A stretch of 64,000 nt of DNA from Rhodoferax sp. Its GTDB lineage: Bacteria > Pseudomonadota > Gammaproteobacteria > Burkholderiales > Burkholderiaceae_C. This document shows, piece after piece, positions 27,789 to 39,127 of the stretch. The stretch lies in assembly GCA_029866205.1 (NCBI GenBank), contig JARWZT010000011.1, positions 248,001 through 312,000 of the forward strand. Reading direction: 5' to 3'. Numbering within the stretch: the stretch's first letter is position 1; every line of letters starts with the position of its first letter. The notes beneath the pieces were generated by a model. That model did no database searches. It was not told where the DNA came from and worked only from the letters and a program-made list of their open reading frames with translations. Position numbers and translations under genes: made by a program.

Positions 27789-28148
27789 ATGCGCATTGAT
27801 CAATACCTTCCCGTTTTGATGTTCATATTGGTCGGCGTAGCTGTCGGCATCATTCCCCAGGTGCTTGGCTACATTCTGGGCCCCAACCGCCCTGATGCGG
27901 CGAAAAACTCCCCTTATGAGTGTGGTTTCGAGGCTTTCGAAGACGCCCGCATGAAGTTCGATGTGCGCTACTACCTGGTCGCCATTCTGTTTATTTTGTT
28001 TGACCTGGAAATTGCTTTCCTGTTTCCGTGGGCGGTTTCGCTCAAGGAAATTGGCCCTACGGGGTTCTGGTCGGTGATGGTTTTCTTGGCGATTCTGGTC
28101 GTGGGTTTTGCCTACGAATGGAAAAAGGGTGCCTTGGATTGGGAGTAG
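27789..28148 (+). CDS. nuoA: NADH-quinone oxidoreductase subunit A
   Basis: A small membrane-arm subunit of complex I, 119 residues with three hydrophobic helices (near 8-30, 63-83 and 92-110). The conserved loop [23 protein letters not shown] contains the cysteine exposed in the deactive form of mitochondrial ND3. The ATG at 27789 (MRIDQYLPV) is preferred over an upstream extension that would begin inside the tRNA. It is the first protein gene of the 14-gene nuo operon. Confidence 0.96.
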   Translation: MRIDQYLPVLMFILVGVAVGIIPQVLGYILGPNRPDAAKNSPYECGFEAFEDARMKFDVRYYLVAILFILFDLEIAFLFPWAVSLKEIGPTGFWSVMVFLAILVVGFAYEWKKGALDWE

Positions 28149-28152
28149 ATAG

Positions 28153-28632
28153 ATGATTGAAGGTGTCCTGAACGAAGGCTTTGTCACCACCAGCTATGAC
28201 TCGGTGGTGAACTGGGCCAAAACGGGTTCAATTTGGCCCATGACCTTTGGCTTGGCTTGTTGTGCGGTCGAAATGATGCATGCGGCGGCCGCTCGCTATG
28301 ACCTGAGCCGTTTTGGCTCGGAGGTTTTTCGCGCCAGCCCCCGTCAGTCCGATTTGATGATCGTGGCCGGTACCCTGTGCAACAAAATGGCCCCGGCCTT
28401 GCGCAAGGTTTATGACCAGATGTCCGAGCCGCGCTGGGTCATCAGCATGGGCTCTTGCGCTAATGGCGGCGGCTATTACCACTATAGTTATTCCGTCGTC
28501 CGCGGTTGCGACCGCATCGTTCCAGTGGACGTCTATGTCCCCGGTTGCCCACCCACCGCCGAGGCGCTGGTGTATGGCATTTTGCAGCTGCAGCAAAAAA
28601 TTCGTCGCACCGAAACCATCGCCCGGGCCTGA
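28153..28632 (+). CDS. nuoB: NADH-quinone oxidoreductase subunit B
   Basis: The 159-residue peripheral-arm subunit that carries iron-sulfur cluster N2, the last redox centre before quinone. The ligands are the adjacent C36 and C37 (LACCAVEMM), C102 ([16 protein letters not shown]) and C132 ([11 protein letters not shown]), all present. It contacts NuoD at the quinone cavity. It follows nuoA by four bases. Confidence 0.97.
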   Translation: MIEGVLNEGFVTTSYDSVVNWAKTGSIWPMTFGLACCAVEMMHAAAARYDLSRFGSEVFRASPRQSDLMIVAGTLCNKMAPALRKVYDQMSEPRWVISMGSCANGGGYYHYSYSVVRGCDRIVPVDVYVPGCPPTAEALVYGILQLQQKIRRTETIARA

Positions 28633-28638
28633 GTACTT

Positions 28639-29247
28639 ATGTCTGAATTTTCTGTTCGTCCTGAGGCGACCCTGGACGCTGTTGCGCTTGCGCTTGGCGA
28701 CAAGGTCAAGCAAATTTCGATCGCACTGGGCGAGGTCACTGTGCAAGTTGCTGCCGGCGACTACCACGCGGCCGCCCTTGCACTGCGCGATGATCCCGGC
28801 TGCCGCTTTGAGCAGATGGTTGATCTGTGCGCGGTGGACTACTCCGAATACGCCAATGTGCCGCAAGAGGGGTCGCGCTATTGCGTGGTGGTGCATTTGC
28901 TGTCGGTCAGCCTGAACCAGCGCTTGCGTCTCAAAGTGTTCGCGCCGGATGACGATATGCCGGTGGTCGAATCGATCAATGACATCTGGAATTCGGCCAA
29001 TTGGTTTGAGCGTGAGGCGTTTGACCTTTTCGGCGTCGTATTCGAAGGCCATGATGACCTGCGCCGAATCCTGACCGATTACGGTTTCATTGGCCATCCG
29101 TTTCGCAAAGACTTTCCGACCACGGGCCATGTGGAAATGCGCTATGACGCGGAGCAGTTGCGCGTTATCTATCAACCGGTAACGATCGAAACCCGCGAAA
29201 TAACCCCGCGCATCATTCGCGAAGACAAATACGGAGGCCTGCATTAA
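28639..29247 (+). CDS. nuoC: NADH-quinone oxidoreductase subunit C
   Basis: A 202-residue subunit of the complex I connecting module (30 kDa subunit), structural and without cofactors. The family block is [40 protein letters not shown], present in full. Unlike E. coli, nuoC and nuoD are separate genes here, as in other betaproteobacteria. It follows nuoB by six bases. Confidence 0.96.
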   Translation: MSEFSVRPEATLDAVALALGDKVKQISIALGEVTVQVAAGDYHAAALALRDDPGCRFEQMVDLCAVDYSEYANVPQEGSRYCVVVHLLSVSLNQRLRLKVFAPDDDMPVVESINDIWNSANWFEREAFDLFGVVFEGHDDLRRILTDYGFIGHPFRKDFPTTGHVEMRYDAEQLRVIYQPVTIETREITPRIIREDKYGGLH

Positions 29248-29259
29248 GCAGATGTTTGC

Positions 29260-30513
29260 ATGGCTGAGATAAAGAACTACACCCTGAATTTTGGTCCGCA
29301 GCATCCGGCAGCGCACGGTGTGCTGCGACTGGTGCTCGAGCTCGATGGCGAAGTGATTCAGCGCGCCGATCCGCATATTGGCTTGTTGCACCGTGCCACT
29401 GAAAAATTGGCGGAAACCAAGACCTACATGCAGGCGTTGCCCTACATGGACCGACTTGATTACGTGTCCATGATGTGCAATGAGCACGCCTACTGTTTGG
29501 CGATTGAGAAGCTTTTGGGTATTGAGGTGCCGATACGTGCGCAGTACATCCGCGTGATGTACGCCGAAATCACCCGCTTGCTGAACCACCTGATGTGGCT
29601 GGGTTCGCACGGCAACGACTGCGGCAGCTCCACCATACTGATCTACACGTTTCGCGAGCGCGAAGACCTGTTTGACATGTACGAGGCAGCCAGCGGCGCG
29701 CGCATGCACGCGGCTTATTTCCGCCCGGGTGGGGTCTACCGCGATTTGCCGGACTCCATGCCCCAATTCAAAGCCAGTCGCGTGCGCAATGCCAAGGGTG
29801 TGGCTGAGCTGAATAAAAACCGCCAGGGTTCCTTGTTGGATTTCATTGGCGATTTCACACAGCGCTTTCCTGCCTGTCTGGCGGAATACCACACACTGCT
29901 GACGGACAACCGGATCTGGAAGCAGCGTACCGTCAACATTGGCATCGTGACCCCCGAGCGCGCGCTCAATATGGGCTTTACCGGCCCCATGCTTCGTGGC
30001 TCTGGTATCGCTTGGGACCTGCGCAAAAAGCAGCCCTACGACGTTTACTCGGCGTTGGACTTCGATATCCCGGTGGGTAAAACCGGCGATGTGTACGACC
30101 GCTACTTGGTGCGGATGGAAGAGATGAAACAGTCCAACCACATCATCGCCCAGTGCGTGAAGTGGTTGCAAGCGAACCCCGGTCCGGTCATCACCGACAA
30201 CCACAAGGTGGCTGCCCCTTCGCGCGAGGCAATGAAGACCAATATGGAAGGTCTCATTCACCACTTCAAGCTTTTCACTGAAGGATTCCACGTGCCCGAG
30301 GGCGAGGCCTATGCCGCGGTGGAGCATCCCAAAGGGGAATTCGGTATTTACATTGTGAGCGATGGCGCCAACAAGCCCTATCGTCTGAAGATTCGTCCGC
30401 CGGGCTTTGCCCATTTGGCAGGACTCAATGAAATGGCCAAGGGCCACATGATCGCTGACGCGGTGTCCATCATTGGCACCATGGATATTGTTTTTGGAGA
30501 GATTGACCGATGA
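29260..30513 (+). CDS. nuoD: NADH-quinone oxidoreductase subunit D
   Basis: The 49 kDa-type subunit, 417 residues, which forms much of the quinone-binding cavity with NuoB. The N-terminal [22 protein letters not shown] holds the conserved histidine loop near the quinone headgroup; [18 protein letters not shown] and the C-terminal DIVFGEIDR are also diagnostic. It is evolutionarily related to NiFe hydrogenase large subunits but lacks their metal-binding cysteines. It overlaps nuoE by four bases. Confidence 0.97.
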   Translation: MAEIKNYTLNFGPQHPAAHGVLRLVLELDGEVIQRADPHIGLLHRATEKLAETKTYMQALPYMDRLDYVSMMCNEHAYCLAIEKLLGIEVPIRAQYIRVMYAEITRLLNHLMWLGSHGNDCGSSTILIYTFREREDLFDMYEAASGARMHAAYFRPGGVYRDLPDSMPQFKASRVRNAKGVAELNKNRQGSLLDFIGDFTQRFPACLAEYHTLLTDNRIWKQRTVNIGIVTPERALNMGFTGPMLRGSGIAWDLRKKQPYDVYSALDFDIPVGKTGDVYDRYLVRMEEMKQSNHIIAQCVKWLQANPGPVITDNHKVAAPSREAMKTNMEGLIHHFKLFTEGFHVPEGEAYAAVEHPKGEFGIYIVSDGANKPYRLKIRPPGFAHLAGLNEMAKGHMIADAVSIIGTMDIVFGEIDR

Positions 30514-31001
30514 TCTCGGATGCCACCAAAGCGCGCTTCGACCGCGAAGTTGCCAAGTTTCCTGCAGATCAGAAGCAGTCCGCTGTCATGGCTTGTTTGG
30601 CCATTGTTCAACAAGAACTCGGTTGGGTGAGCCCTGAGAGCGAACGCGCGGTCGCTGCGCACCTGGACATGGCGCCCATGGCGGTGCATGAGGTCACCAC
30701 CTTCTACAACATGTACAACCAAAAGAAATTGGGTAAGTACAAGCTCAATGTGTGTACCAATTTGCCCTGCCAATTGCGTGGTGGCGCACAGGCGTTGGCG
30801 CATCTGGAGCACAAGTTGGGTATCCACGCCGGACAAACGACGGCTGACGGACTGATCACGCTGCAGCCCAGTGAGTGCCAAGGCGCTTGTGCCGACGCAC
30901 CCGTGCTGCTCGTCAACGACCGCACCATGTGCAGCTTTATGAGCAATGACAAACTCGATCAGCTGATTGCGGGTCTCCAAACCGCGGAGGGCGCTCTGTG
31001 A
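30510..31001 (+). CDS. nuoE: NADH-quinone oxidoreductase subunit E
   Basis: The 24 kDa-type subunit with a thioredoxin-like fold and the N1a [2Fe-2S] cluster. The ligands C82, C87, C123 and C127 are visible in [12 protein letters not shown] and [11 protein letters not shown]. At 163 residues it is normal. It forms the NADH-oxidising module with NuoF and NuoG. The gene overlaps nuoD and nuoF by four bases at each end. Confidence 0.97.
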   Translation: MISDATKARFDREVAKFPADQKQSAVMACLAIVQQELGWVSPESERAVAAHLDMAPMAVHEVTTFYNMYNQKKLGKYKLNVCTNLPCQLRGGAQALAHLEHKLGIHAGQTTADGLITLQPSECQGACADAPVLLVNDRTMCSFMSNDKLDQLIAGLQTAEGAL

Positions 31002-32350
31002 ACGTTCACCAATTGCTTTCGCAGTTCCAGGCCAGCGGCCTGGAATCGTCGTTCCATGGTCGCCATATCGAGCCGCAAATCATGGCGGGTCTGGATGGTT
31101 CCAACTGGGGCTTGGCCGACTATGTGGCCCGCGGGGGCTACGCGGCCCTGCGCAAGATCCTGGGGCAGGATGGCGGGGAAGGCCTGACGCAAGACCAGGT
31201 GATTGCGACCGTCAAAGAGTCGGGTTTGCGTGGCCGCGGCGGCGCAGGTTTCCCGACCGGCCTGAAGTGGAGCTTCATGCCCCGCCAATTTCCAGGGCAA
31301 AAGTACCTGGTCTGCAATTCGGACGAGGGTGAGCCCGGCACGTGCAAAGACCGCGACATCATGCAGTTCAACCCGCACGCCGTGATTGAGGGCATGGCGA
31401 TCGCGGCATTCGCCATGGGCATCAACGTGGGCTACAACTACATCCACGGCGAAATTTTCCAGACCTACGAGCGCTTCGAAGAAGCCTTGGAGCAGGCGCG
31501 TGCCGCAGGCTTTTTGGGTCAGGGCATCATGGGCAGCACGTTCAATTTTCAGTTGCACGCCAGCCACGGTTTTGGTGCCTATATTTGCGGCGAAGAAACC
31601 GCTTTGCTGGAGTCGCTCGAGGGCAAAAAGGGTCAGCCGCGCTTCAAGCCGCCGTTCCCCGCCAGTTTTGGCCTGTATGGCAAGCCCACCACCATCAACA
31701 ACACCGAGACATTTGCGGCTGTTCCTTGGATCATCCGCAACGGCGGCGCGGCCTATTTGGCCTGCGGAAAGCCGAACAATGGTGGCACCAAAATATTCTC
31801 GGTCAGTGGCGATGTCGAGCGTCCTGGCAACTACGAAATCCCCATGGGGACGCCGTTTTCCAAGCTCCTCGAGCTGGCCGGGGGTGTACGGACCGGGCGC
31901 CAACTGAAGGCGGTGATTCCTGGTGGATCGTCTGCGCCTGTTTTGCCTGCAAGCGTGATGATGGACGTCACCATGGATTACGACTCGATTGCCAAGGCAG
32001 GCTCCATGTTGGGTTCGGGTGCGGTGATCGTGATGGACGATTCCCGCTGCATGGTCAAGGCACTGCAACGCCTGTCGTACTTTTACTCCCACGAATCGTG
32101 TGGTCAGTGCACTCCTTGCCGCGAAGGTACCGGATGGTTGTGGCGCATGGTCGACCGCATTGAGAACGGCCAAGGTCGCGCCAGCGACCTGGACATGCTC
32201 GACAGCGTGGCCGGCGACATCATGGGCCGCACGATTTGTGCGCTGGGCGACGCGGCAGCGATGCCGGTGCGCGGCATGCTCAAGCACTTCCGCGACGAAT
32301 TTGTTTACCACGTTGAGCACAAGACCTGCGTGGTCGGTGCTTACGTTTGA
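30998..32350 (+). CDS. nuoF: NADH-quinone oxidoreductase subunit F
   Basis: The 51 kDa-type subunit, 450 residues, which binds NADH and FMN and carries cluster N3. The nucleotide loop is [13 protein letters not shown] and the FMN region is [20 protein letters not shown]. The [4Fe-4S] ligands begin at C368 in [14 protein letters not shown], with the fourth cysteine in TICALGDAA. It begins at a GTG that overlaps the nuoE stop (GTGA). Confidence 0.97.
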   Translation: MNVHQLLSQFQASGLESSFHGRHIEPQIMAGLDGSNWGLADYVARGGYAALRKILGQDGGEGLTQDQVIATVKESGLRGRGGAGFPTGLKWSFMPRQFPGQKYLVCNSDEGEPGTCKDRDIMQFNPHAVIEGMAIAAFAMGINVGYNYIHGEIFQTYERFEEALEQARAAGFLGQGIMGSTFNFQLHASHGFGAYICGEETALLESLEGKKGQPRFKPPFPASFGLYGKPTTINNTETFAAVPWIIRNGGAAYLACGKPNNGGTKIFSVSGDVERPGNYEIPMGTPFSKLLELAGGVRTGRQLKAVIPGGSSAPVLPASVMMDVTMDYDSIAKAGSMLGSGAVIVMDDSRCMVKALQRLSYFYSHESCGQCTPCREGTGWLWRMVDRIENGQGRASDLDMLDSVAGDIMGRTICALGDAAAMPVRGMLKHFRDEFVYHVEHKTCVVGAYV

Positions 32351-32363
32351 TCGGCGTATCACC

Positions 32364-34499
32364 ATGGTTGAAATCGAACTCGACGGCAAAAAAGTAGAGA
32401 TTGTGGAAGGCAGCATGGTCATGCATGCCGCCGAGAAAGCCGGAACCTACATCCCGCACTTTTGCTACCACAAGAAACTCAGCATTGCCGCCAATTGCCG
32501 CATGTGTCTGGTCGACATTGAAAAAGCGCCCAAACCCATGCCCGCCTGCGCCACGCCCGTGACGCAGGGCATGGTGGTGCGTACCAAAACCGACAAGGCG
32601 ATCAAGGCCCAGCAGTCGGTGATGGAGTTTTTGCTGATCAACCACCCCCTCGACTGCCCCATTTGTGACCAGGGCGGTGAATGCCAGTTGCAGGATTTGG
32701 CGGTGGGTTACGGCGCATCCAATTCGCGTTATGCGGAAGAAAAGCGCGTGGTTGCCGTCAAGGACGTGGGTCCGCTGATCAGCATGCAGGAGATGAGCCG
32801 TTGCATCCATTGCACCCGCTGTGTCCGCTTTGGCCAAGAGGTGGCGGGTGTCATGGAGTTGGGCATGTCCAACCGGGGCGAGCATTCCGAAATTGAAACC
32901 TTTTTGGGCCAAACGATCGACTCCGAGCTCTCGGGCAACATGATCGATATTTGCCCCGTGGGTGCGCTCACCAGCAAGCCCTTCCGCTACAGCGCCCGTA
33001 CTTGGGAGTTGTCGCGCCGCAAGTCGATCAGCCCGCATGACTCCACCGGCGCCAATCTGATTGTTCAGGTCAAAAACCAGCAAGTTCTGCGCGTGGTGCC
33101 GCTCGAAAATGAAGCCGTGAACGAATGCTGGATCGCCGACCGCGACCGTTTTTCCTACGAAGCGTTGAATTCGCCCGAGCGTCTGACGTCGCCCATGATC
33201 AAACATGGCGGTAAATGGACGAATGTCGATTGGCAAACGGCACTTGAGTACGTGGCTAACGGACTCAAGCAAATCAAGAGCAACCATGGCGCATCGTCGC
33301 TTGGCGCTTTGCTGAGCCCGCACAGCACCCTGGAGGAACTGCACCTTGCGGCCCACCTGATGCGTGGCATGGGCAGCGAAAACATCGATTACCGACTGCG
33401 CAATGCGGATTTCACGCGCACGGATGGAGTGCGTTATCTGGGGGCTCCCATCGCGTCCCTGACCACCTTGCAACGTCTGCTGGTGGTGGGCTCGAACCTG
33501 CGCAAAGACCATCCGCTGTTCGCACAACGGATTCGCCAAGCAGCCAAAGCGGGTGGTGCAGTGCACGTGTTGGGTGCGGGTGCCAATGACTGGGCGATGG
33601 CCCTCAAGCAAGAAATTCAGGCCGCTCCTGCAGATTGGTTAGTGCAATTGCAAGGCATTGCGTCTGCGGTTGCCGAACTGGCGCAAGTGGCATCGCCGTA
33701 TGCGGCATTGGCCTCAGCCCAAGCCCAGACAATTGCCAAGTCCCTGGTGGGCGGTGAACGCAAAGCGATATTGCTCGGAAATGCTGCCGCGCACCATGGT
33801 CAGGCCACGGCGCTGCTGGCAGTCGCCAACTGGATCGCCCAGCACACGGGCGCGTCCGTAGGGACGCTGACCGAAGCCGCCAACACCGTAGGCGCACAGT
33901 TTGTTCATGCCCTGCCTGGCGTGACCGGTCTGCATGCGGGCCAGATGTTGGGTGGCGCGCTCAAAGCCGTTTTGTTGCTCAATACCGAACCCGAATTCGA
34001 CAGCGCTGGTGGCGCCGCCGCGGTAGCCACCTTGGCGAAAGCGGAAATGGTGGTCAGCCTCAGCCCGTTCAAGGCCAATATGGATTGCGCCGATGTACTT
34101 TTGCCGATCGCACCGTTCAGCGAAACATCGGGCACCTTTGTGAATGCTGAAGGCCGCGTCCAAAGCTTTCATGCCGTGGTCAAGCCGCAAGGCGAGGCGC
34201 GTCCCGCTTGGAAGGTTCTGCGCGTGCTGGGTAACATGATGAAGGTTGAAGGTTTTGACCATGAGTCCTCGCAAGACGTCCTCAAGGCGGTTTTTGCTGG
34301 TCCCGCGCCCGAATTTCTGCCGGCTGCGCGCTTGACCAATGCGTGCAGCGCTCCCTTCACCGGTGCGTTTGACGGTGCGGAGCCTTGCGTGGCGCCGATT
34401 TACCAGCTCGATTCACTGGTGCGCCGCGCCAGCAGCCTGCAAATGACGTCAGACGCGCGCGTTGCGCCCGTGGCGGCAAGCGAAGGAGCCTTGGCATGA
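32364..34499 (+). CDS. nuoG: NADH-quinone oxidoreductase subunit G
   Basis: The 75 kDa-type subunit, 711 residues, with the chain of clusters leading electrons from NuoF. The N-terminal [2Fe-2S] ligands are C34, C45, C48 and C62. Further cluster motifs follow in [14 protein letters not shown] and [12 protein letters not shown]. The rest is a molybdopterin-oxidoreductase-like domain without cofactor function. The ATG at 32364 ([10 protein letters not shown]) is the family start; an upstream extension would lie inside nuoF. It overlaps nuoH by four bases. Confidence 0.96.
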   Translation: MVEIELDGKKVEIVEGSMVMHAAEKAGTYIPHFCYHKKLSIAANCRMCLVDIEKAPKPMPACATPVTQGMVVRTKTDKAIKAQQSVMEFLLINHPLDCPICDQGGECQLQDLAVGYGASNSRYAEEKRVVAVKDVGPLISMQEMSRCIHCTRCVRFGQEVAGVMELGMSNRGEHSEIETFLGQTIDSELSGNMIDICPVGALTSKPFRYSARTWELSRRKSISPHDSTGANLIVQVKNQQVLRVVPLENEAVNECWIADRDRFSYEALNSPERLTSPMIKHGGKWTNVDWQTALEYVANGLKQIKSNHGASSLGALLSPHSTLEELHLAAHLMRGMGSENIDYRLRNADFTRTDGVRYLGAPIASLTTLQRLLVVGSNLRKDHPLFAQRIRQAAKAGGAVHVLGAGANDWAMALKQEIQAAPADWLVQLQGIASAVAELAQVASPYAALASAQAQTIAKSLVGGERKAILLGNAAAHHGQATALLAVANWIAQHTGASVGTLTEAANTVGAQFVHALPGVTGLHAGQMLGGALKAVLLLNTEPEFDSAGGAAAVATLAKAEMVVSLSPFKANMDCADVLLPIAPFSETSGTFVNAEGRVQSFHAVVKPQGEARPAWKVLRVLGNMMKVEGFDHESSQDVLKAVFAGPAPEFLPAARLTNACSAPFTGAFDGAEPCVAPIYQLDSLVRRASSLQMTSDARVAPVAASEGALA

Positions 34500-35572
34500 T
34501 CGACGCGATTTATAACGCCGGACTGCATCTGTCTGCTGCTGCCTGGTGGACTGTGGTTGCTTGGCCGGTGATCTGGACGCTGCTCAAGATCGTGGTCGTC
34601 GTGCTCCCGCTCATGGGGGCAGTCGCTTACCTCACACTGTGGGAGCGCAAGTTCCTCGGTTGGATGCAAGTGCGCCTGGGTCCCAATCGCGTGGGCCCCT
34701 GGGGCTTGTTGCAACCCATCGCTGATGCGCTGAAGCTGCTGACCAAAGAGATCCTGGTGCCCGCTGCCGCCAACAAAGGCCTGTTCTTTATCGGTCCGGT
34801 GTTGACCATCATGCCGGCCTTGGCCGCATGGGCCGTGATCCCGTTTGGCCCCGATGTGGTGCTGGCGGACGTCAACGCGGGCTTGTTGTTTGTCATGGCG
34901 ATTACGTCGATGGAAGTCTACGGCGTGGTCATCGCTGGCTGGGCGTCCAACTCCAAGTACGCTTTTCTGGGTGCCTTGCGCGCGTCGGCTCAAATGGTGA
35001 GCTACGAGATCGCCATGGGCTTTTGCCTGGTCATCGTGCTGATGATCACCGGCAGCATGAACATGACCGACATCGTCATGGCACAGGCCAAAGGGACGTT
35101 CGCGTCGCAGGGCTTGGGCGTGTTGTCCTGGAACTGGTTGCCGCTGTTGCCGATTTTTGTGGTCTATGTGATCTCCGGCATGGCAGAAACCAACCGCCAC
35201 CCCTTTGACGTGGTGGAAGGTGAGGCGGAGATTGTGGCTGGCCACATGGTGGAGTACTCCGGCATGTCTTACGCCATGTTCTACCTGGCCGAATACGCCA
35301 ATATGTGGCTGGTGTCGATTTTGGCGGCCATCATGTTCCTGGGTGGCTGGCTCTCGCCTCTGGCAGCGCTTGACTGGATCCCTGGCGGTATCTGGCTGGG
35401 CATTAAGACCTGCGCGGTGGTGAGCTTTTTCATCTGGGTGCGCGCCACCTTCCCGCGTTTTCGCTACGACCAGATCATGCGTCTGGGCTGGAAAGTGTTT
35501 ATTCCGGTCACCTTGGTGTGGCTTGTGGTTGTTGGGCTCTGGATGCAGACGCCTTTGAGTATCTGGAAGTAA
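34496..35572 (+). CDS. nuoH: NADH-quinone oxidoreductase subunit H
   Basis: The membrane subunit that joins the peripheral and membrane arms and shapes the quinone entrance, 358 residues with about eight hydrophobic helices. Diagnostic blocks are [34 protein letters not shown] and the acidic loop [27 protein letters not shown]. The ATG at 34496 overlaps the nuoG stop. It shares ancestry with membrane subunits of hydrogenases, but the context fixes it as NuoH. Confidence 0.97.
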   Translation: MIDAIYNAGLHLSAAAWWTVVAWPVIWTLLKIVVVVLPLMGAVAYLTLWERKFLGWMQVRLGPNRVGPWGLLQPIADALKLLTKEILVPAAANKGLFFIGPVLTIMPALAAWAVIPFGPDVVLADVNAGLLFVMAITSMEVYGVVIAGWASNSKYAFLGALRASAQMVSYEIAMGFCLVIVLMITGSMNMTDIVMAQAKGTFASQGLGVLSWNWLPLLPIFVVYVISGMAETNRHPFDVVEGEAEIVAGHMVEYSGMSYAMFYLAEYANMWLVSILAAIMFLGGWLSPLAALDWIPGGIWLGIKTCAVVSFFIWVRATFPRFRYDQIMRLGWKVFIPVTLVWLVVVGLWMQTPLSIWK

Positions 35573-35581
35573 GAGACGCAC

Positions 35582-36103
35582 ATGGCTTCAAAAAATCTGG
35601 CCTACAAGCCGGCGCCCTTTTCACTGCGCGATTTTCTCTACAGCTTCTTGCTGGTGGAGCTGCTCAAGGGCCTGGCCCTGACGATGCGGTACGCGTTTCG
35701 CAAAAAAGTGACGGTGCAGTTTCCTGAGGAAAAAACGCCTCTATCGCCGCGTTTCCGAGGTCTGCACGCGCTTCGCCGTTATGAAAACGGGGAAGAGCGC
35801 TGTATTGCCTGCAAGCTGTGCGAGGCCGTGTGCCCAGCCATGGCGATCACTATTGAGTCGGATGTGCGTGACGACGGCTCGCGTCGTACAACGCGCTATG
35901 ACATCGACCTGACCAAGTGTATTTTTTGCGGTTTTTGTGAAGAAAGCTGTCCGGTGGACTCAATCGTGGAGACCCATATTCTGGAATACCACGGTGAAAA
36001 GCGGGGCGACTTGTATTTCACCAAAGACATGCTGCTGGCCGTGGGCGACCGGTATGAGACCGAAATCGCGGCAGCCAAGCAGGCGGACGCCAAGTACCGT
36101 TAA
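35582..36103 (+). CDS. nuoI: NADH-quinone oxidoreductase subunit I
   Basis: The 23 kDa-type ferredoxin-like subunit, 173 residues, with clusters N6a and N6b. The two CxxCxxCxxxCP motifs have ligands at C74/77/80/84 and C113/116/119/123. An amphipathic N-terminal region ([25 protein letters not shown]) lies against the membrane. It follows nuoH by nine bases. Confidence 0.97.
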   Translation: MASKNLAYKPAPFSLRDFLYSFLLVELLKGLALTMRYAFRKKVTVQFPEEKTPLSPRFRGLHALRRYENGEERCIACKLCEAVCPAMAITIESDVRDDGSRRTTRYDIDLTKCIFCGFCEESCPVDSIVETHILEYHGEKRGDLYFTKDMLLAVGDRYETEIAAAKQADAKYR

Positions 36104-36127
36104 TCGGTTGCACGAAAGTTTTTGAAT

Positions 36128-36778
36128 ATGAGTGTCACAACCGGTCTCTTCTACGTCTTTTCTGCGGTCCTGCTATTTGCGGCCTTCAGGGTGATTACCG
36201 CCCGCAATCCGGTGCATGCAGCGCTGTTTCTCGTACTGACTTTCTTCCAGGCCGCCATGGTGTGGATGCTGCTCAAAGCGGAGTTTTTGTCGATTACGCT
36301 GGTGCTGGTCTACGTCGGTGCGGTGATGGTGCTGTTTCTGTTCGTAGTGATGATGATGGACATTAACGTCGAGAATCTGCGGGTCGGTTTTTGGAACCAT
36401 TTCCCATTGGCTGCGGCCGTGGGCGTGATCATTGCCCTCGAAATGGCCGCCGTGCTGATGGGCGGTTTTCGGGTGGTTGATGATCCGCTGGCCGTGGCCG
36501 ACGTGCCGGGTGGTCTGTCCAACACCCAGCAGCTGGGCAAACTGATTTATACCCAATACCTGTATCCGCTGGAAATTGCGGCCGCGATTCTGCTGGTGGC
36601 CATGATTGCAGCCATCGCCCTGACGCTGCGTGCCCGCAAGGACAGCAAATATGTGAGCCCTGGCGACCAGGTGCGCGTCAAAGCGGCGGATCGCATGACG
36701 GTTGTGAAGATGTCGGCCAGCCAGGTCGCGCCGGCACCGGTTATTGAAGATGCCGAAAAGTCGGAGAAACAAGCATGA
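36128..36778 (+). CDS. nuoJ: NADH-quinone oxidoreductase subunit J
   Basis: A membrane-arm subunit of 216 residues with five hydrophobic helices. The block [21 protein letters not shown] contains the pi-bulge helix central to proton-pumping conformational change. The C-terminal tail is polar and variable. The ATG at 36128 (MSVTTGLFY) was chosen over a TTG six bases upstream. It overlaps nuoK by four bases. Confidence 0.95.
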   Translation: MSVTTGLFYVFSAVLLFAAFRVITARNPVHAALFLVLTFFQAAMVWMLLKAEFLSITLVLVYVGAVMVLFLFVVMMMDINVENLRVGFWNHFPLAAAVGVIIALEMAAVLMGGFRVVDDPLAVADVPGGLSNTQQLGKLIYTQYLYPLEIAAAILLVAMIAAIALTLRARKDSKYVSPGDQVRVKAADRMTVVKMSASQVAPAPVIEDAEKSEKQA

Positions 36779-37083
36779 CCTTGACCCTTGGACACTTTCT
36801 TTCCCTAGGCGCCATGCTGTTTGCGCTTTCGGTGGTGGGTATTTTCTTGAACCGGCGCAATCTGATTGTGTTGCTGATGGCTATTGAGCTGATGCTGCTG
36901 GCGGTGAATACCAATTTTGTCGCCTTTTCCCACTATCTGAACGACATGCACGGCCAGGTCTTTGTGTTTTTCATCCTGACGGTGGCCGCCGCCGAATCGG
37001 CCATTGGCTTGGCGATTCTGGTTCTGTTGTTCCGAAGCAAGTCCAGCATCAGCGTGGACGAACTCAATACGCTCAAGGGTTAA
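36775..37083 (+). CDS. nuoK: NADH-quinone oxidoreductase subunit K
   Basis: A 102-residue membrane subunit with three helices, homologous to MrpC of sodium/proton antiporters. The conserved glutamates of the proton path lie in [12 protein letters not shown] and in [12 protein letters not shown]. Its ATG overlaps the nuoJ stop, and nuoL follows after seven bases. Confidence 0.97.
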   Translation: MTLTLGHFLSLGAMLFALSVVGIFLNRRNLIVLLMAIELMLLAVNTNFVAFSHYLNDMHGQVFVFFILTVAAAESAIGLAILVLLFRSKSSISVDELNTLKG

Positions 37084-37090
37084 AAAGAAG

Positions 37091-39115
37091 ATGAGTCAAA
37101 CCCTCAGTGCAGCCACGCTGCTTGTCGTCCCCATGGCGCCCCTGGTGGGTGCCGTGCTGGCCGGTGTTTTTGGCACCCAGTTCGGTGGCAACTGGATCGG
37201 CCGCAAGGTTTCCCATTCCCTCACGATTGGCGGCGTGTTGTTGGCCTTTGTACTCTCTGCCCTGACGCTTCAAAGCGTGGTGCAAGATGGCGCACGCCTG
37301 AATGAGACGCTCTACACCTGGATGGTGGTGGGCGGACTCAAGATGGAAATCGGCTTCATGGTCGATGGTCTGACCGCCATGATGATGTGCGTAGTGACCT
37401 TTGTCTCACTCATGGTCCACCTGTACACCATTGGATACATGGACGAAGACGAGGGCTACAACCGCTTTTTTGCCTACATTTCGCTGTTCACCTTTGCCAT
37501 GCTGATGTTGGTGATGAGCAACAACCTGTTGCAGTTGTTCTTCGGTTGGGAGGCCGTGGGCTTGGTTTCTTACCTCCTGATTGGTTTTTGGTTCAACAAA
37601 CCCAGCGCGATTTTTGCCAATATGAAGGCCTTTCTGGTCAACCGGGTGGGCGACTTTGGCTTCATTTTGGGCATTGGCCTGTTGGCCGCCTACACCGGCA
37701 CGCTGAACTACACTGAGGTGTTTGGCAAGGCCGCTGGCCTGACGGCGCTGACCTTGCCCGGCACCGACTGGATGTTGGTTACCGTGATTTGTATTTGCCT
37801 GTTCATCGGCGCGATGGGCAAGTCTGCCCAGTTTCCGCTGCATGTCTGGCTGCCCGACTCCATGGAAGGTCCGACTCCGATCTCCGCGCTGATCCACGCG
37901 GCCACCATGGTCACTGCCGGTATTTTTATGGTGGCGCGCATGTCGCCGCTGTTTGAGTTGTCCGACGCAGCGCTGAACTTTATTTTGGTGATCGGTGCGA
38001 TTACGGCCTTGTTCATGGGCTTTCTGGGGATCATCCAGAACGATATCAAGCGCGTAGTGGCGTATTCGACCTTGTCCCAGTTGGGCTACATGACAGTGGC
38101 ACTGGGTGCATCCGCCTACTCGGTGGCAGTTTTCCACCTGATGACCCACGCATTTTTCAAGGCGCTGCTGTTCTTGGGTGCCGGTTCGGTGATCATGGGC
38201 ATGCACCACAACCAGGACATCCGCTGGATGGGGGCTGTGCGCAAGTACATGCCCATTACCTGGATCACTTCGCTGCTGGGTTCGCTGGCGCTGATCGGCA
38301 CGCCCTTGTTCTCAGGCTTTTATTCCAAGGACAGCATCATTGAAGCGGTGGCTGAGAGCCATTTGCCCGCCGCGGGATTTGCACACTTTGCGGTATTGGC
38401 CGGTGTGTTTGTCACAGCCTTTTATTCGTTCCGGATGTACTTTTTGGTATTTCATGGCAAAGAGCGCTTTGACCAGAACCCGGACGCGCACCATGACGCA
38501 CATGATGCGCATGGTCACCACGAACCATCCCACGCGCCGCACGAATCGCCCTGGGTGGTATGGGTCCCGCTGGTGCTGCTGGCCATTCCCTCAGTGGCGA
38601 TCGGTTTCATGACCATTGAGCCCATGCTGTTTGGCGAGTTCTTCAAGGATGCTATTTTTGTGAACGCGGACAAGCACCCGGTAATGCAGGAGCTGGGACA
38701 CGCCTTCCACGGCCCGGTGGCGATGGCAGTGCACGCATTGACCTCTGCGCCTTTCTGGCTCGCTTTGGGTGGCGTGGTTACGGCCTGGTACATGTATTTG
38801 GTTAATCCGGCAGTACCAGCGGCCTTGGCGCGCATTCTGCGTCCGTTGGTGCTGGTGCTGGAGAACAAATATTTCCTGGACTGGATCAACGAGAACATCC
38901 TTGCGCGAGGCGCGCGGCTTCTGGGGACCGGCCTCTGGAAAGGCGGCGACCGCATGCTGATCGACGGACTGTTGGTCAATGGCTCCTGGAAGCTCATCGG
39001 CTGGATTTCCGGACGCGTGCGCCAACTGCAGTCGGGCTACCTGTACCACTACGCGTTGGCCATGATTCTGGGCATTTTTGTGCTCATGACGTATTTCGTT
39101 TGGCTCAATAAGTAA
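37091..39115 (+). CDS. nuoL: NADH-quinone oxidoreductase subunit L
   Basis: The distal antiporter-like proton-pumping subunit, 674 residues with many membrane helices and a C-terminal lateral helix along the membrane arm. Key blocks are FFGWEAVGLVSYLLIGFW (with the essential Glu), GKSAQFPLHVWLPDSMEGPTPISALIHAATMVTAG and FKALLFLGAGSVIMGMHHNQDI. A histidine- and aspartate-rich loop (about residues 472-485) lies before the late helices. The ATG at 37091 follows an AAGAAG site and fits the family; an earlier in-frame extension lies inside nuoK. Confidence 0.97.
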   Translation: MSQTLSAATLLVVPMAPLVGAVLAGVFGTQFGGNWIGRKVSHSLTIGGVLLAFVLSALTLQSVVQDGARLNETLYTWMVVGGLKMEIGFMVDGLTAMMMCVVTFVSLMVHLYTIGYMDEDEGYNRFFAYISLFTFAMLMLVMSNNLLQLFFGWEAVGLVSYLLIGFWFNKPSAIFANMKAFLVNRVGDFGFILGIGLLAAYTGTLNYTEVFGKAAGLTALTLPGTDWMLVTVICICLFIGAMGKSAQFPLHVWLPDSMEGPTPISALIHAATMVTAGIFMVARMSPLFELSDAALNFILVIGAITALFMGFLGIIQNDIKRVVAYSTLSQLGYMTVALGASAYSVAVFHLMTHAFFKALLFLGAGSVIMGMHHNQDIRWMGAVRKYMPITWITSLLGSLALIGTPLFSGFYSKDSIIEAVAESHLPAAGFAHFAVLAGVFVTAFYSFRMYFLVFHGKERFDQNPDAHHDAHDAHGHHEPSHAPHESPWVVWVPLVLLAIPSVAIGFMTIEPMLFGEFFKDAIFVNADKHPVMQELGHAFHGPVAMAVHALTSAPFWLALGGVVTAWYMYLVNPAVPAALARILRPLVLVLENKYFLDWINENILARGARLLGTGLWKGGDRMLIDGLLVNGSWKLIGWISGRVRQLQSGYLYHYALAMILGIFVLMTYFVWLNK

Positions 39116-39127
39116 GGAATAAGAAAA

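Noticed and set aside
28228..30447. A 739-codon open frame on the minus strand opposite nuoB-nuoD
   Set aside because: It lies wholly opposite well-identified nuo genes in a phase where GC-rich codon bias suppresses stops. The His/Gln/Gly-rich translation matches no family.
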